Notes: a model not told the origin generated them from the sequence alone. A stretch of 64,000 nucleotides of DNA from Cyanobacteria bacterium SZAS-4 (GCA_018266255.1 JAFEAT010000022.1:1-64000); one strand, 5' to 3'; shown: positions 50,380 to 59,891, numbered from the stretch's first letter. Translations and numbers: made by a program.

Positions 50380-50448
50380 CGGACACTTTTCTAAGGTCGG
50401 ACAAGTTTATACTGACGGTGATGTTTTCTCCCTTAACTTTGGTGAAAA

Positions 50449-50892
50449 ATGAAGTTCAATCCCACAATAGGCGCCCTAATGACATTGCTGCTAGCCTCCC
50501 AGGCGGTGAACGCTCAAGCCACACTGCAAATCCCGAAACTCGGCTCGGCAGAACGCACAGCGCTCCTCGATTGTTTAAGAGCAGACAAATCGACTCAGGG
50601 ATTGAATCAGCTCTGGAAGGTCAAAAAGGTAGTCTTTTTCGATGTGACAAACCGAGTAAAAGGCGGCTGGGCTTACGTTTCAGCCAAGCCTGGCACACTG
50701 GACGGCAAGCATAAACAAGACCCAGTCAACGTTGTTCTCCAACAAAATGGTGGTAAATGGAAACTGATCGAATCTGTTTCAGATGAAGTTGGACCAGCTG
50801 AAAACCCAGATGCAGCCTTCAAAGAATGGTACACAAAGTTTATCGCCAGCCACAAAAGTTGCCCTGTCGAAATATTCCCCGCTCATTTTTGA
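50449..50892 (+). CDS. Small exported protein of unknown function
   Basis: Encodes 147 residues from an ATG with GGTGA four bases upstream. The signal peptide ends in VNAQA. The mature part begins LQIPKLGSAERTALLDCLR. It continues with a compact alpha/beta sequence (KKVVFFDVTNRVKGGWAYV and GGKWKLIES) typical of small periplasmic domains. Two cysteines are present. No family assigned. Confidence 0.78.
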   Translation: MKFNPTIGALMTLLLASQAVNAQATLQIPKLGSAERTALLDCLRADKSTQGLNQLWKVKKVVFFDVTNRVKGGWAYVSAKPGTLDGKHKQDPVNVVLQQNGGKWKLIESVSDEVGPAENPDAAFKEWYTKFIASHKSCPVEIFPAHF

Positions 50893-50895
50893 TAA

Positions 50896-50909
50896 CACCA
50901 CATATAGTG
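50896..50909. repeat. Dispersed palindrome, copy 9 (CACCACATATAGTG)
   Basis: Starts three bases after the stop of the preceding gene. The right half has one mismatch (AGTG). Confidence 0.45.
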
Positions 50910-51075
50910 CCAGAATAGCCACCGCGAGTTGACGAAGAGCGGGACGAGAGATCTGTTTGCGATGATTTAATGTAAGTTGTCTGACGCAATTGGCGATTTA
51001 TTACCCCAGCCTGTTTAAGTTTCGGCTTCAAGTTGGTAGAACTAATAAGAGGGATTTTTCGTCTTGGGGGGCGAA

Positions 51076-51951
51076 GTGAGCTTGGCACAGGCGTCGTTAA
51101 TCGGCTGCACGATTGCAGACCGCTACATCATCGAAGACGAGATTGGAAGCGGCGCGCTTGGCAAGGTTTATCGCGCCCGACACAAGGTGCTCGATCGTTC
51201 CGTCGCCGTCAAAGTCTTGTTCGAAGACCTCAAAGGCAATGAGAACAGCTTTCTCAGGTTTCAGCGCGAAGCACAAGCTGCCAGTTCACTAAATCATCCG
51301 AACATCGTGACAATCTTCGATTTCGGCTTGCAAGACAACAGCTATCCTTTCCTTGTTATGGATTATCTGCAAGGTGAAAACCTGAAAGATATCATTCAAC
51401 AGAAAGGCAAACTGCCGCTTTACAGAGCTTTTCCTATCCTCATACAAATCGCTGAGGGATTGTCTCACGCCCACAGCCGAGGCATACTTCACCGCGACAT
51501 CAAGCCTGACAACGTTATCTTGCTGCAAAGCAACGTCAGCAAAGACATGGTCAAAATCGTCGATTTCGGCATCGCCAAGAAGATCAACGAGCGCAAAAAC
51601 GAGAAGCTGACTATGGATGGTCAGGTAGTTGGAACGCCCGCATTCATGAGTCCCGAACAGATTCTCAACGCGCACCTCGACGCTCGTTCAGACATATATT
51701 CTTTTGGTGTACTAACGTTCAACCTGGTTACCGGCGTCTTGCCAATCATTGGCAGAACACCTGTCGAAACGATGAGCGGGCATGTCAGCAATGAGCCCCT
51801 GACGCTTGCTCAAGCCTGTCCTGGCGTGAGTTTTCCTCAAAGCCTGCAAGACATTCTCAAGAAGATGATGAAGAAATATCCAGATGAGCGCTACAGATCT
51901 ATGGATGACGTTAGAGCCGAGCTTGAATGGATTTCTAAGCCTTTCAAATAG
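51076..51951 (+). CDS. Hanks-type Ser/Thr protein kinase
   Basis: A GTG at 51076 with GGGGGG just upstream gives 291 residues; an in-frame TTG at 51064 is possible. It is a single kinase domain: GSGALG, Lys46 in VAVKVL, HRDIKPDN with Asp141, DFG at 163-165, SPEQ, and DARSDIYSFGVL. All catalytic residues are present, so it should be active. There is no membrane helix or sensor domain, so it is a soluble kinase regulated by partners. It resembles the kinase part of the fusion at 44351 but has the normal HRD motif. Confidence 0.92.
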   Translation: MSLAQASLIGCTIADRYIIEDEIGSGALGKVYRARHKVLDRSVAVKVLFEDLKGNENSFLRFQREAQAASSLNHPNIVTIFDFGLQDNSYPFLVMDYLQGENLKDIIQQKGKLPLYRAFPILIQIAEGLSHAHSRGILHRDIKPDNVILLQSNVSKDMVKIVDFGIAKKINERKNEKLTMDGQVVGTPAFMSPEQILNAHLDARSDIYSFGVLTFNLVTGVLPIIGRTPVETMSGHVSNEPLTLAQACPGVSFPQSLQDILKKMMKKYPDERYRSMDDVRAELEWISKPFK

Positions 51952-52008
51952 GACAAATGCTCGGCGAGTATCCTATCATTGACCTTCATTGATGGAAGGG
52001 CTCTTATT

Positions 52009-52950
52009 TTGGAACAGTCTAAACCGCAGGCTCCTCGACTCAGGCATATCGAGAGCTTTCTCGTAGTTACCATCTCGGCACTCACGCTTCTCAGCTCGTG
52101 CAGTACGGAAGGCAGTGTGGAAGCCAGTGAGAAAAACAGCGCCGCTGCCCGTTATTCGATGAAAACGGTTTCGTATGTGCCAAAATCACACGACGAAGCG
52201 CATCTTATGGACATCTACATTCCTGCCAAAGCAACGAAACCGATGCCGGTTATTTTATGGATACATGGCGGAGCCTGGATGTTGGGTTCGAAAGAAGACA
52301 CGCCGGCGATTTTTTTTATGAAGTCTGGTTTCGCTGTAGCTAGCATGAACTATCGATTCAGCAACGCAGCCATCTATCCGGCTCAACTGGAAGATGCAAA
52401 AGCGGCAGTGCGATTTCTGCGCGCCAACGCTGCACAGTATCACTTCGATCCCAAGCGTATAGCAGCCTTCGGTAATTCCGCAGGTGGTCATCTGGCGGCC
52501 TTGTTAGGCACTACAGGCGGTGTCAAACCGTTAGAAGGAAATCTGGGCAATCCAACTGAAAGCAGCAAAGTTCAAGCTGTCGTTGACTGGTGCGGCCCTA
52601 CTGATTTGCTCAACATCGAAGAGCAAGGTGGCATCGACAATCCGCTCAGACCGGCTGATCCCAAGGGTGCGCTGGCTAAGTTGTTGGGCGGAATACCGAG
52701 CAAGAAACAAGAGTTAGCAGCTGCGGCTAGCCCAGTCACGTTCGCCAGCAACGATGATCCACCTTTTCTGATCATGCATGGCGACCACGACCCTGTCGTG
52801 CCAATTGAGCAGAGCGAGAATCTCTACGCCGTACTCAAGTCCAGTGGAGTGAACGTCGTCTATCACGTGGTGAAAAACGGCAAACACAATTTCTTTACGC
52901 CCGAGAACCTGCAAATCGTAGAAAACTTCCTCAAGAAAACACTTCATTAA
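52009..52950 (+). CDS. Alpha/beta-hydrolase lipoprotein (carboxylesterase-like)
   Basis: The frame is open from a TTG at 51979; the TTG at 52009 with GGAAGGG upstream is preferred (313 residues). The N terminus is a lipoprotein signal with LLSSC as lipobox. The hydrolase core has oxyanion motif HGGAW, nucleophile Ser in GNSAGG, Asp in MHGDHDPVVP, and His in NGKHNFF. This is the esterase/lipase group related to bacterial carboxylesterases that act on acetylated or ester-linked compounds. It would act at the cell envelope; substrate unknown. It follows the kinase on the same strand. Confidence 0.87.
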   Translation: MEQSKPQAPRLRHIESFLVVTISALTLLSSCSTEGSVEASEKNSAAARYSMKTVSYVPKSHDEAHLMDIYIPAKATKPMPVILWIHGGAWMLGSKEDTPAIFFMKSGFAVASMNYRFSNAAIYPAQLEDAKAAVRFLRANAAQYHFDPKRIAAFGNSAGGHLAALLGTTGGVKPLEGNLGNPTESSKVQAVVDWCGPTDLLNIEEQGGIDNPLRPADPKGALAKLLGGIPSKKQELAAAASPVTFASNDDPPFLIMHGDHDPVVPIEQSENLYAVLKSSGVNVVYHVVKNGKHNFFTPENLQIVENFLKKTLH

Positions 52951-53012
52951 AGCGGGCAACCTTTTGCTCAGCAGTTGCGTCTGGCATGCAAGTGCTCGAA
53001 GAGGAACGTTTT

Positions 53013-53315
53013 ATGAACAATGAGAACAACTCGCAGTGTTCTGCGAATTTCGACCCGCCATGTCAGGAGAGCCTGGAAAACATCAAAAGCGTATCCCAGA
53101 GGGCTGATGAATTGCTGCTCGCTGAGAGATTCGCTGAAGCGGAGCAGCTGTATCGCGAGCTCTGCTTGGGGTTAGAGGTATTGCTGGGACCCGCCCATCC
53201 TGATGTCGCGGAAGCAAAACACAAACTGGCTGCTGCTCTTGGGGGTCAAGGAAAGACAGCAGAAGCCGTCGCTAACGAGCAAAGTTCACAGATATTGAAA
53301 GCGGCGCTTAAGTAG
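53013..53315 (+). CDS. Small TPR protein
   Basis: The ATG at 53013 with GAGGA upstream gives 100 residues; the frame is open from 52986. Residues about 35-95 hold one and a half TPR units (ADELLLAERFAEAEQLYREL and VAEAKHKLAAALGGQGKTAE). No signal peptide. Possibly an adaptor with the neighbouring kinase or a fragment of a longer TPR protein. Confidence 0.7.
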   Translation: MNNENNSQCSANFDPPCQESLENIKSVSQRADELLLAERFAEAEQLYRELCLGLEVLLGPAHPDVAEAKHKLAAALGGQGKTAEAVANEQSSQILKAALK

Positions 53316-53329
53316 TCTAAGTAGCCTGC

Positions 53330-54514
53330 CTACTTGCTTTTGCTTAAGTGAATGACTTTGTTAGCTGAGTCAACCGAATACTGAAAGTCGCGGAAGAATG
53401 ACTGCCCAAGCAGCGGATATGGGGCTACCGACTTGCCACCTATCGCGCAAGGCACGTCTTTCAACTCGAGCGTGCCCAGCCTGAACGTGCCGATTGAACC
53501 CATCTGAGCAGATGAACCACCGCCGACACCTGCGACAGCAATCACAGGCGCGTTAGCGGGAGGAAATACGCCTACTTTCGCTGCTTGATCGGAAGTGAAG
53601 AAACAGATTCCGGCTCCTGTGTCGAAAATCATTTTGCAAGGAGCGCCGTTCAACTTCGCTTCGACAATAATTTGCGAACTGTTGCCGGTGTACGGAACGT
53701 TGTAGACGTATGTGCCGTTAGCGCTCACAGTCGTGGATCCTTCTGGACCGAGAGGCGCCTGTTTAGGTGTCTTGGACGCACCCGCAGACTCAGTCGACGA
53801 GCCGGATCCAATGCGCTTAAATCCAATTGTATTGTTTGCGTCGTTGATACTATATTCGAAACCAGAATAGAAATCTCGCCCTAACAGTGCCACCGCCTGC
53901 GGTATCTTAGTTGCGCCCACTCTGAAGTTCTTTCTTTCTATGCGTCCAACCTTCAATGTTGTTGGAATCTTCCACATCGGCTGCATTCCGGCTTTTCCCA
54001 CACCGCCGCTCATTCCATCTGGCGGTCGATCGGGAATGGACATGCCGACAGTTTCCAACATTTGTTCGCTAAAAAAGCTGAAGTCGGCACCAGTGTCGAA
54101 GATCATTTTTACAGGGCGTCCATTCAATTCGGCATCAATCAATATGTGCGAGCCCATGCGCGTAAACGGCACCCAGGTCTCGCGCGGCAAGGTTGCCACT
54201 TCAGCTGGTCCAGAAAGAGCTCTGGCAGCAGCAGCGGAAAGTTTTGCCGCTTCGCTTTTCGGCTCGTATTTCACAACCAATTCGTACAGCATTTTGGCGC
54301 GTTCGAATTCGCGCATCTGCTGTGCTGCTAATGCGGCATAATAAATCAAGTTTATATCTCGGACAGTAGTCTGCATGCAGCGCTTGAAGCTGGCGTTTGC
54401 AGCGGGGTAATTGTGCTGCTTGTAGTACGCCACGCCGTCATCGCAGTCTGAGGCAAACGCAGGTAGAACCTGCAAGGATAAGCAACTTGCTAAGGCTAAA
54501 AATGAGCGATTCAC
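53330..54514 (-). CDS. Exported TPR protein with two retropepsin-like protease domains
   Basis: Encodes 394 residues from an ATG at 54514. The signal peptide ends near AFA (21). Residues about 25-100 are TPR-like. Two clan AA aspartic protease domains follow, with active-site motifs MIFDTGADFSFF (Asp140) and MIFDTGAGICFF (Asp298). Each is followed by a hydrophobic LLGRDF or LLGQSF motif, as in retropepsins. Retropepsins normally work as dimers; here both halves are in one chain, so it could form its own active site as pepsin does. Separated by a Ser/Pro-rich linker. Likely a periplasmic protease; target unknown. Confidence 0.87.
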   Translation of the reverse strand: MNRSFLALASCLSLQVLPAFASDCDDGVAYYKQHNYPAANASFKRCMQTTVRDINLIYYAALAAQQMREFERAKMLYELVVKYEPKSEAAKLSAAAARALSGPAEVATLPRETWVPFTRMGSHILIDAELNGRPVKMIFDTGADFSFFSEQMLETVGMSIPDRPPDGMSGGVGKAGMQPMWKIPTTLKVGRIERKNFRVGATKIPQAVALLGRDFYSGFEYSINDANNTIGFKRIGSGSSTESAGASKTPKQAPLGPEGSTTVSANGTYVYNVPYTGNSSQIIVEAKLNGAPCKMIFDTGAGICFFTSDQAAKVGVFPPANAPVIAVAGVGGGSSAQMGSIGTFRLGTLELKDVPCAIGGKSVAPYPLLGQSFFRDFQYSVDSANKVIHLSKSK

Positions 54515-54572
54515 AGCTTAATTACAAACCCCGTCATATAACTGTTTGATATGTACCCAGACCATAACACAT

Positions 54573-55085
54573 TCACTTAATCAGAGTTTGGAGTGCCTGC
54601 TCGGCTCTGCGCAAACCTTGCTCTGCAGCCTTTCCATACCAATGAATCGCCTCATCGATATTCTTTTCTCGACCCTTTCCTGTGTGATAAATCACAGCCA
54701 AATCGTATTGCGCACGAGCAGAGCCACATTCGGCTGCCCTTTGGTACCACTTGAACGCCTCATCAAGAGCGTCTTCTTCGTCAAAAATCAAAGCGAGATT
54801 GAATTGAGCATCCTCGTCATTCTGCGCTGCAGCCTTCTCAAACCAATGGATTGCTCGCGCCTTGCTGCATTCCACGCCTTGCCCGTTCAAATACATCGTC
54901 GCCAAGTTGTGCTGAGCAATTGCAGAACCTTGATTTGCAGCCAATTCATAATATTGCGCTGCCTTTTCTAATGTGCGCTCGACCAAATTTCCCTTTGTCA
55001 ATTCAAAGGCGAGACGCACTTGCGCCTCGACATCGCCACGATCGGCGGCAGTTGTTAGGTTGTTGATGTCGGCGGAGTTCGTCAT
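54573..55085 (-). CDS. Sel1-repeat protein
   Basis: Encodes 170 residues. Four Sel1-like repeats of 36 residues run through the protein (for example AAQYYELAANQGSAIAQHNL and AIHWYGKAAEQGLRRAEQAL). There is no signal peptide. Sel1 repeats bind other proteins; no partner is indicated. It is transcribed away from purF and ends close to the protease gene on the same strand. Confidence 0.87.
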   Translation of the reverse strand: MTNSADINNLTTAADRGDVEAQVRLAFELTKGNLVERTLEKAAQYYELAANQGSAIAQHNLATMYLNGQGVECSKARAIHWFEKAAAQNDEDAQFNLALIFDEEDALDEAFKWYQRAAECGSARAQYDLAVIYHTGKGREKNIDEAIHWYGKAAEQGLRRAEQALQTLIK

Positions 55086-55264
55086 GTTTCATGCCAAGAG
55101 TATGGATGTTATTCCTTTTATTCCATAATAATTGGTTATTTTGCTTGGATTGGGCGCTCGTTCTTAGTACTCTTAATGAGGTCAGGACCGGGGAGGACCA
55201 GCAAAATTTCAGCCAAGTCTGGAACGGTTGCTGGCTTCATATCCATTTTGGGGTGATCAGCGAT

Positions 55265-56731
55265 ATGTGCGGACTTATTGCCGTCGCGGGGAGCAGCAAC
55301 TCAGCGCTCGAAACATTCGCGGGTCTAATGAACTTACAACACCGCGGGCAAGACGGGGCGGGAATTTTAACGGTCGACAGCAAAAAGTCAGGCGGCTTCC
55401 ATCTTCAAAAAGGAAGTGGTCTCATTGAAAACGTCTTTTCAGAACGCTCGTTCAAGAACCTGACTGGCGCCGCGGCAATCGGACACGCTCGCTACGCCAC
55501 CATCGGCCGTGACGATCCAAACTTGTTACAGCCGTTTTTGGACTACGAAACTGGTATTGGGCTAGGGCACAACGGCAACATTGTCAATTTCTATTCGCTG
55601 CGCGATGAAATTTTGCAGAAGAGTGTTCTGCGTGTGCCGTTGAATTCTGACTCAGCACTGATTCTCAAGCTGATCACAGATAGCATTGGCTCACAGAAAG
55701 TCACCACTGACTCAATCTTCAAAGCAATCAAAGTTGCAATGGATAAATTGGTCGGCAGCTATTCTATCGTCTGCCTCACCCGTGGTGGCGACATATTCGG
55801 CTTCAGAGACCCCAACGGTATTAGACCGCTCGTGTTCGGCAACAAGACAACGGCCGAAGGCGATAAAGTCTGGGCGATCGCCAGTGAAACAATCGCTCTC
55901 AACTTTTTAGAATACGAAAATATCGAAGAAGTAAAACCAGGCGAAGCTATCTACATCTCGGCGGGTGGAAAAGTAACTCGCCAGATGATCAAGCCGGATT
56001 CCTACTCTCCATGCATGTTTGAGTGGGTATATTTTGCGCGAGTAGAAAGTGAATTTGGCAATCAATCAGTCTACGAAGCTCGCTTCAGATTAGGATTGAT
56101 TCTTGCAGAACGAATCAAATCGCTCGGCATCGAGGCAGATATCGTAGTGCCGGTGCCGGAAACATCACGCGTGGCAGCTGTCGCTCTGGCGGAAGGATTG
56201 CAACTTCCGTTCCGCGAATTGCTGATCAAAAATCGGTACATCAACCGCACATTTATTTTGGACGGGCAACAATCGAGACAGGAAGCCATTCGCCGCAAAC
56301 TGTTTCCAATCGCCGCCGAATTCAAAGACAAACGTTGCATCATAGTTGACGATTCGATCGTGCGCGGCAATACGGCAAAACAGATCGTCAGATTGATCAA
56401 ACAAGCCGGTGCCAAAGAAGTTACACTGGTCTCCTCTTGCCCGCCAATCAGCAACCCTTGCTACTACGGCATCGACTTTCCAAGCGCGGCTGAACTGGTT
56501 GCTCACAACAAAACCGAAGAGGAAGTTGCAGCCGATCTCGGTTGCGACCGCATCGTTTTTCAAACCGTGCAAGGGTTGAAAGACGCGCTCGAACAAGCAT
56601 CGCTTTGTACTGGCTGTCTAACAGACACCTATCCGACCGACATTGATTCTGGTCGAGAGTTCGAAACAAGACGACTACAAGACCGAAATGATGACCGAGC
56701 CCTTGCTCCGGCAAAACATTCATCTTGTTGA
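55265..56731 (+). CDS. purF: Amidophosphoribosyltransferase PurF
   Basis: The frame is open from 55091, but the ATG at 55265 with GGGGTGAT upstream makes Cys2 the N-terminal nucleophile (MCGLIAVAG), as the family requires (488 residues). The N-terminal glutaminase has HRGQDGAGI. The C-terminal phosphoribosyltransferase has the PRPP loop CIIVDDSIVRGNTAKQ. Cys residues in SSCPPISNPC and CTGC are those that bind the 4Fe-4S cluster in Bacillus-type enzymes. It catalyses the first committed step of purine synthesis and opens the seven-gene pur operon. No purine riboswitch was recognised upstream. Confidence 0.97.
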   Translation: MCGLIAVAGSSNSALETFAGLMNLQHRGQDGAGILTVDSKKSGGFHLQKGSGLIENVFSERSFKNLTGAAAIGHARYATIGRDDPNLLQPFLDYETGIGLGHNGNIVNFYSLRDEILQKSVLRVPLNSDSALILKLITDSIGSQKVTTDSIFKAIKVAMDKLVGSYSIVCLTRGGDIFGFRDPNGIRPLVFGNKTTAEGDKVWAIASETIALNFLEYENIEEVKPGEAIYISAGGKVTRQMIKPDSYSPCMFEWVYFARVESEFGNQSVYEARFRLGLILAERIKSLGIEADIVVPVPETSRVAAVALAEGLQLPFRELLIKNRYINRTFILDGQQSRQEAIRRKLFPIAAEFKDKRCIIVDDSIVRGNTAKQIVRLIKQAGAKEVTLVSSCPPISNPCYYGIDFPSAAELVAHNKTEEEVAADLGCDRIVFQTVQGLKDALEQASLCTGCLTDTYPTDIDSGREFETRRLQDRNDDRALAPAKHSSC

Positions 56732-56755
56732 ACCGGCAGGGATAAGGAGAACCGC

Positions 56756-57985
56756 GTGAACCTAACTAAACCAGACTCACTACAATTAGCCTACGAGGGC
56801 TCGGTGAAGCGGGTTTACAGCTCTCGGGAGCAAGCAGAAACACTCTGGTTCGAATTTACGGATGATTATTCAGTCTTTGACTGGGGCAAGATGCCTGACA
56901 CAATAGCGCATAAGGGACGAGCACTGGCGCTTATGGGCGCCTATTTTTTCGAGCGCTTAGCAAAAAAAGAATTTTGGCAAAAGCTATCGTCATCACCATA
57001 CTTGAAGAGCTTCGATCAGAGCTGGTTACAGGAACGCTACAATCATGCTGTTTTCCAGAACCTGATCAAGGGTGGCGTGCCTACGCATTTCAAATCGCTA
57101 GCTCAGGCATCATCGCCTGTGACTGACTACAAAGCGGCAGCGGCGCATCAAGAACCAGTCTTGATGGAAGTTCTCAAAGCCGACGTATTCAGACCAGAAC
57201 CACGCAACATCACCGGCAATACCATTTATTTCTACAGCAATGACCTGACCGCTTCCCGCCGCTTGATTCCGCTGGAAATTGTTTTTCGGTTCGGCATGCC
57301 TGCTGGCAGCTCACTGATCGAGCGTCTGGACAGAGATCCTAGCTACGTTCACACTTTGGGATTGAAAGAGCATCCAAAACCAAACGCATTCTTTCCGCAT
57401 CCGGTAATCGAACTCTATACAAAACTCGAACCAAAGGACAGACTGCTCTCTTACCAGGAAGCCGCTCTCATGGCTGGTTTGGACAGTAAGACATTCGAAG
57501 ATATGATCGAACTTGCAGCTGACATTGCTTTAGGTCTATTCGTTATATTTGCCGAGCGTTCCATTGAATTGTGGGACGGAAAAGTGGAGATGATTCTGGC
57601 AGACGGAGTGCCAGTTTTAGCTGACAGCATCGGACCTGACGAACTAAGGCTAATTCACAAAGGCTGTCACCTGTCAAAAGAAATGATCAGACAGATTTAT
57701 CGCGGCAGTGTTTGGGAAACAGCGATAAAAGATGCTCAGACGAGAGCAAAGATTCTTCCGAACAAAGGCTGGAAGCACATCTGCAAAGAAGACCTGGGCG
57801 CGCAACCCGAGCCGCTTGCGCCGGCAGACAAGAAGATTGTGGACAGCCTTTACGGCGTCATTGCTAACCATGTGATAGGCGAAGAAGTATTTGCCAATCA
57901 TCCATCACTGGATGAATACGTCACCTCCATGCCGACAAAAGTAGTTTCAACAGAGCAGGCTTCGGCTGGCTCCAGGAAGGGCTAA
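56756..57985 (+). CDS. purC: SAICAR synthetase PurC, long form
   Basis: Encodes 409 residues from a GTG at 56756 with AAGGAGA upstream. It joins aspartate to carboxyaminoimidazole ribotide using ATP. Family motifs: YEGSVKRVY near the N terminus, FTDDYSVFDWGKMPD, and LADSIGPDELRL carrying the usual D-x-x-x-x-D-x-x-R pattern. At 409 residues it is much longer than the 240 of the common PurC; the extra length lies in the middle and at the C terminus. It lies 24 bases after purF. Confidence 0.92.
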   Translation: MNLTKPDSLQLAYEGSVKRVYSSREQAETLWFEFTDDYSVFDWGKMPDTIAHKGRALALMGAYFFERLAKKEFWQKLSSSPYLKSFDQSWLQERYNHAVFQNLIKGGVPTHFKSLAQASSPVTDYKAAAAHQEPVLMEVLKADVFRPEPRNITGNTIYFYSNDLTASRRLIPLEIVFRFGMPAGSSLIERLDRDPSYVHTLGLKEHPKPNAFFPHPVIELYTKLEPKDRLLSYQEAALMAGLDSKTFEDMIELAADIALGLFVIFAERSIELWDGKVEMILADGVPVLADSIGPDELRLIHKGCHLSKEMIRQIYRGSVWETAIKDAQTRAKILPNKGWKHICKEDLGAQPEPLAPADKKIVDSLYGVIANHVIGEEVFANHPSLDEYVTSMPTKVVSTEQASAGSRKG

Positions 57986-57990
57986 TTTAC

Positions 57991-59283
57991 ATGTTGCCTG
58001 AATATCCTCTCAAGATTTTGGTGATAGGAAGCGGCGGTCGAGAGCACGCTCTGTGCTGGAAGATCGCTCAAAGCGATCGCGTCGAGAAAGTCTTCTGCGC
58101 TCCTGGCAATGGTGGCACAGCCAGAGAAGCTAAATGCGAAAACGTTCCGATTGCCGTGATGGATTTTCCAGCAATCGAAAAATTCGCCATCGAGAACAAA
58201 GTCGATCTTGTCGTGGTTGGACCAGACAATCCGCTTGCGGAGGGCATTGTCGACAGCCTGGAGAAGGCGAAACTGAGAGTCTTTGGACCCACCAGAGAGC
58301 AAGCAAAGTTGGAATGGAGCAAAGCTCACTCTAAGCGATTCATGGACCGCTTAGGATTGCCGACTGCTCGCTATGTGGTTTGCAATTCTCACGAAGAAGC
58401 CAAATCGGCAGTCGCTCAAAACCCCTGGGCGCAAGTTGTAAAAGTAGATGGATTGGCGCTCGGCAAGGGCGTTTTCGTTTGCGACAACGAAACTGAAGTG
58501 CTTGCCGCACTCGAACAAATTTTTGGTGCAAAAACTTTCGGCAGCGCTGGTGAAACCGTTGTTCTCGAAGAAAAAATCGTCGGAGAAGAACTTTCACTCT
58601 TGATGCTGAGCGATGGAAAACACCTCGTGCAGATGGCACCATGCCAGGATCACAAGCGTCGTTTCGACGGAGATAAGGGGCCAAATACGGGTGGCATGGG
58701 TGCGTATTCACCAGTCGAACTCTACGACCGCTACAAATCCCAAATCGAATCAAAGATCGTCGAACCACTACAGAAAGCCCTCTCATCAGGTGCTCTTACG
58801 TTCAAAGGCGTGCTTTACGCGGGCATTATCGTCTCAGAATCTGGACCAGAGTTGCTAGAATTCAACGCTCGATTTGGCGACCCAGAAACTCAAGCGATGA
58901 TGCCGCGCCTCAAATCAGACCTGCTGGAAGCGCTCTGGGCGTGCACAAGTGGAGAATTAGACCAGATCAAAATGGAATGGTCGTCTAACAGCAGTTGCTG
59001 CGTAGTTGCAGTGGCCGAACAATACCCGACTTCATCGTCTAAGGGTGAAGAGGTTACATCAGCCGACCATCCAAACACGGTCCTCTATCAGGCCGGCACC
59101 AAAGTTGTCGAGGGCAAAGTCGTCACCGATGGTGGCAGAGTTCTAGCTGTAGTTGCCACCGCACCATCGATGGAAGAAGCCGCGAAAACTTGCTACACGG
59201 CACTCGAAAAGGTGTCGTTCAAAGGCATGGATTACCGCAAAGACATCGCGAGGAGAGCATTTAAGCAATGTCTATCCAGCTAG
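57991..59283 (+). CDS. purD: Phosphoribosylamine-glycine ligase PurD
   Basis: Encodes 430 residues from an ATG with GGAAGG upstream, five bases after purC. It is the ATP-grasp enzyme that makes glycinamide ribotide. Motifs: VIGSGGREHAL at the start, VKVDGLALGKGV, GPNTGGMGAYSP, and FNARFGDPETQAMMPRL. Length is normal. The end overlaps purN by 16 bases, consistent with coupled translation. Confidence 0.97.
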   Translation: MLPEYPLKILVIGSGGREHALCWKIAQSDRVEKVFCAPGNGGTAREAKCENVPIAVMDFPAIEKFAIENKVDLVVVGPDNPLAEGIVDSLEKAKLRVFGPTREQAKLEWSKAHSKRFMDRLGLPTARYVVCNSHEEAKSAVAQNPWAQVVKVDGLALGKGVFVCDNETEVLAALEQIFGAKTFGSAGETVVLEEKIVGEELSLLMLSDGKHLVQMAPCQDHKRRFDGDKGPNTGGMGAYSPVELYDRYKSQIESKIVEPLQKALSSGALTFKGVLYAGIIVSESGPELLEFNARFGDPETQAMMPRLKSDLLEALWACTSGELDQIKMEWSSNSSCCVVAVAEQYPTSSSKGEEVTSADHPNTVLYQAGTKVVEGKVVTDGGRVLAVVATAPSMEEAAKTCYTALEKVSFKGMDYRKDIARRAFKQCLSS

Positions 59284-59891
59284 CAATCTTCGTCTCCGGG
59301 CGAGGTTCGAACATGGAAGCGATTCTGAAATCCATTCAAGATGGCGAACTAGACGCATCGGTTGAGCTGGTCTTTTCAAACGATCCACATGCGAAAGCTC
59401 TGGAAACAGCAAAACAATTCGGTATCAAAACAGCCTCGATTGCGAACACAGGACTGACACGCTCCGAACACGAAAATAAAGTGAGAGAGCTGCTTGAGAC
59501 CGTCAGCTTCGACTACATAGTTCTGGCTGGGTACATGCGAATCCTCTCTGCCAAGTTCCTCAGTCACTTCAGAGATCCGCGCGGATTCTTCCGTGTGATC
59601 AACATTCATCCGTCACTGCTGCCAGCCTTTCCAGGAAAGTGCGCTTACGAGGACGCTTTCAGCTACGGTGTAAAAGTTTCAGGAATCACGGTGCATCTCG
59701 TCGACGAGCAAGTTGACCACGGTGCCATACTGGCCCAACAATCTTTTCCACGCCTCGCTGACGATACGCTCGAAACATTCAAGGCGCGCGGTCTGGCAGT
59801 GGAACACGCACTGTATCCTGCAGTGCTCAGAGAAATTTCTAACAACGGCATTAAGTTGGATAACCTAACAAGGGAGTCGATTGAGACATGA
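59268..59891 (+). CDS. purN: Glycinamide ribonucleotide formyltransferase PurN
   Basis: Encodes 207 residues. It uses 10-formyltetrahydrofolate to formylate glycinamide ribotide. Motifs: FVSGRGSNMEAI at the N terminus, GYMRIL, catalytic Asn and His in INIHPSLLPAF, and the Asp in VDEQVDHGAI. The start overlaps purD by 16 bases and the stop overlaps purL by four (ATGA). Confidence 0.96.
   Translation: MSIQLAIFVSGRGSNMEAILKSIQDGELDASVELVFSNDPHAKALETAKQFGIKTASIANTGLTRSEHENKVRELLETVSFDYIVLAGYMRILSAKFLSHFRDPRGFFRVINIHPSLLPAFPGKCAYEDAFSYGVKVSGITVHLVDEQVDHGAILAQQSFPRLADDTLETFKARGLAVEHALYPAVLREISNNGIKLDNLTRESIET

Noticed and set aside
55091..55264. N-terminal extension of PurF in the open frame
   Set aside because: PurF needs Cys as its first residue after Met removal; the ATG at 55265 gives exactly that and has its own ribosome binding site.
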